Part shown: piece after piece, positions 14,654 through 15,636 of the stretch
Layout: the number at the start of each line of letters is the position of its first letter
How positions within the stretch are numbered: the stretch's first letter is position 1
Assembly (NCBI GenBank): GCA_022798035.1
Contig: JAAWLS010000016.1
Location: 1 to 15,636 of the forward strand
DNA: 15,636 nt
From: Lachnospiraceae bacterium
GTDB lineage: Bacteria > Bacillota > Clostridia > Lachnospirales > Lachnospiraceae
Direction: 5' to 3'
Notes under the pieces: model-generated
What the model saw: the letters and a program-made list of their open reading frames with translations, nothing else
Database searches by the model: none
What the model was told of the DNA's origin: nothing
Translations under genes and position numbers: made by a program

Positions 14654-15636
14654 ATGAAAAAACGTATGGTATGGCTGCTGTTAGCCGCATGCATTTTAAG
14701 TATGTCGGCTGGCTGCGGCAAAAAAGAAGAAGAACCGAAGCCAGAGCCAGAACCGGTTGTAGAGGAAGAGCCGGAACCAGAGCCAGAACCAGAACCGGAG
14801 CCGGAGAATCCGGAGGGTAAGGCGAGAAGCTACCTTACTGGAGAATGGATTGACAAAGAATTAGCCGGCAAACGGCCTGTTGCAATTATGATTGGAAATA
14901 CTTCCGATGCGCTGCCTCAGTACGGTATCTCTTATGCAGACGTTATCTATGAAGTACCGGTAGAAGGCTCCTATACCCGTCTGATGGCTATTTTCCAGGA
15001 CTATTTAGGAGTGGGACTGGATAAGATTGGTTCTGTGCGCAGCTGTCGTCACTATTTTATCTATTTTGCAAAAGAGTTCGATGCTATTTATACCCATTAT
15101 GGACAGGCCGTCTATGCAGAGCCTATCTTGGCACAGGAAAGTGTACACAATCTGAGCGGTATGGATTCCGAGATTGAGACGGTTATGTTTTACCGTGATG
15201 CCAACCGGAAATCGCCTCATAATGCATTTACAAGTGGAGAAGGCATCCAGGCCGGCATTGAGAAGAAAGGTTACCGCACAGAGCTTGCTGAAACTTACAG
15301 CGGACATTACCAATTTGCAGAAGATGACGCTCAAGTTGAGCTTGCCGGCGATGATGCTCTGGTAATCAGCCCGGGATATTTTGTCAACAAACCATGGTTT
15401 GTCTATAACAGCGAGGACAAACTCTATTACCGTTATGAATTCAAAGACAAACAGATTGACGGAGTTACTGACAGCCAGCTTGCAGTGAAGAATATTTTAA
15501 TCCAGTACTGCGACTGGAGCAAGATGGATGAGAATGGGTATCTGGATATCAATACCACATCTGGTGGAGATGGTATCTACATTACAAACGGCAAGATGGA
15601 AAAGGTTACCTGGACAAAGGCAAACGAAGATTCCCC
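14654..15636 (+). CDS. DUF3048 lipoprotein, YerB-like (3' partial)
   Basis: The frame runs from ATG 14654 off the window edge, 327 codons. A short signal peptide ends in SAGC with lipidated Cys21; an earlier LAAC at 10-13 is too close to the start. An acidic Glu-Pro repeat spacer (about 14730-14815) then lifts the domain from the membrane. The body matches the DUF3048 family: RPVAIMIGN, SYADVIYEVPVEG, TRLMAIFQD, IGSVRSCRHYFI, and HNAFTSG. The function is unknown; B. subtilis YerB is a member and is an exported lipoprotein. GGAGGA at 14641-14646 supports the start. Only a few tens of residues should be missing. It is 28 bases after ybeY with no terminator between them. Confidence 0.9.
   Translation, partial: MKKRMVWLLLAACILSMSAGCGKKEEEPKPEPEPVVEEEPEPEPEPEPEPENPEGKARSYLTGEWIDKELAGKRPVAIMIGNTSDALPQYGISYADVIYEVPVEGSYTRLMAIFQDYLGVGLDKIGSVRSCRHYFIYFAKEFDAIYTHYGQAVYAEPILAQESVHNLSGMDSEIETVMFYRDANRKSPHNAFTSGEGIQAGIEKKGYRTELAETYSGHYQFAEDDAQVELAGDDALVISPGYFVNKPWFVYNSEDKLYYRYEFKDKQIDGVTDSQLAVKNILIQYCDWSKMDENGYLDINTTSGGDGIYITNGKMEKVTWTKANEDS
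14732..14815 (+). repeat. Glu-Pro repeat spacer in the DUF3048 lipoprotein
   Basis: A run of alternating Glu and Pro codons (GAR-CCR) follows the lipidated cysteine. Such stiff, acidic spacers are common between a lipid anchor and a folded domain in Gram-positive bacteria. The simple repeat could change length by slippage. Confidence 0.8.

Noticed and set aside
14732-14815. CRISPR-like or microsatellite array
   Set aside because: The repeat is a simple Glu-Pro codon run inside a lipoprotein frame, with no spacers.

Overview
The window reads as chromosome of a spore-forming, low-to-mid GC Firmicute, most likely a Lachnospiraceae-type gut clostridium. The reasons are a cotJA-cotJB-cotJC spore-coat operon, a yqfC-yqfD-phoH-HD-ybeY sporulation/housekeeping cluster, strong AGGAGG ribosome sites, a class B sortase with a mosaic surface protein, and a DUF3048 lipoprotein. 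Nothing was searched against databases; family names come from motifs.

Positions 1 to about 1797 are the right end of an integrated mobile element: the tail of a small gene, then a complete large serine recombinase gene. The element ends inside a spore-coat gene. On the minus strand, cotJA (2672-2253), cotJB (2256-1990) and the start of cotJC (from 1990) form a tightly overlapping operon. cotJC similarity stops after its Gly-Thr-Glu metal-site motif at about 1798, and the frame then runs on into element DNA. The missing 3' part should lie beyond the other end of the element, to the left of the window. This layout matches the known skin-type and SPbeta-type interruptions of sporulation genes, where a serine recombinase excises the DNA in the mother cell and restores the gene.

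Positions 2850-10077 run rightwards. A very large secreted protein (beta-helix, InlB-like repeats, Ig-like modules, TG-type sorting motif) overlaps a class B sortase gene, forming an evident substrate/enzyme pair. A tRNA-dihydrouridine synthase and a pyrimidine-nucleoside phosphorylase follow closely.

Positions 10160-14625 hold yqfC, yqfD, phoH, a membrane protein in the yqfF/pgpH slot, and ybeY, the last four overlapping. Two things stand out. First, the 244-base gap between yqfC and yqfD contains a 185-base sequence that folds into a near-perfect cloverleaf: a long closing stem around three hairpins. Second, the protein in the pgpH slot has an HD domain that has lost almost all metal ligands, so it looks like a dead phosphodiesterase. 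The window ends inside a DUF3048 lipoprotein gene (14654 onward).

The best candidates for something undescribed are the element-interrupted cotJC, the cloverleaf repeat, and the degenerate HD membrane protein. No tRNA, rRNA or CRISPR array was found, and no stretch over 300 bases lacks a gene.
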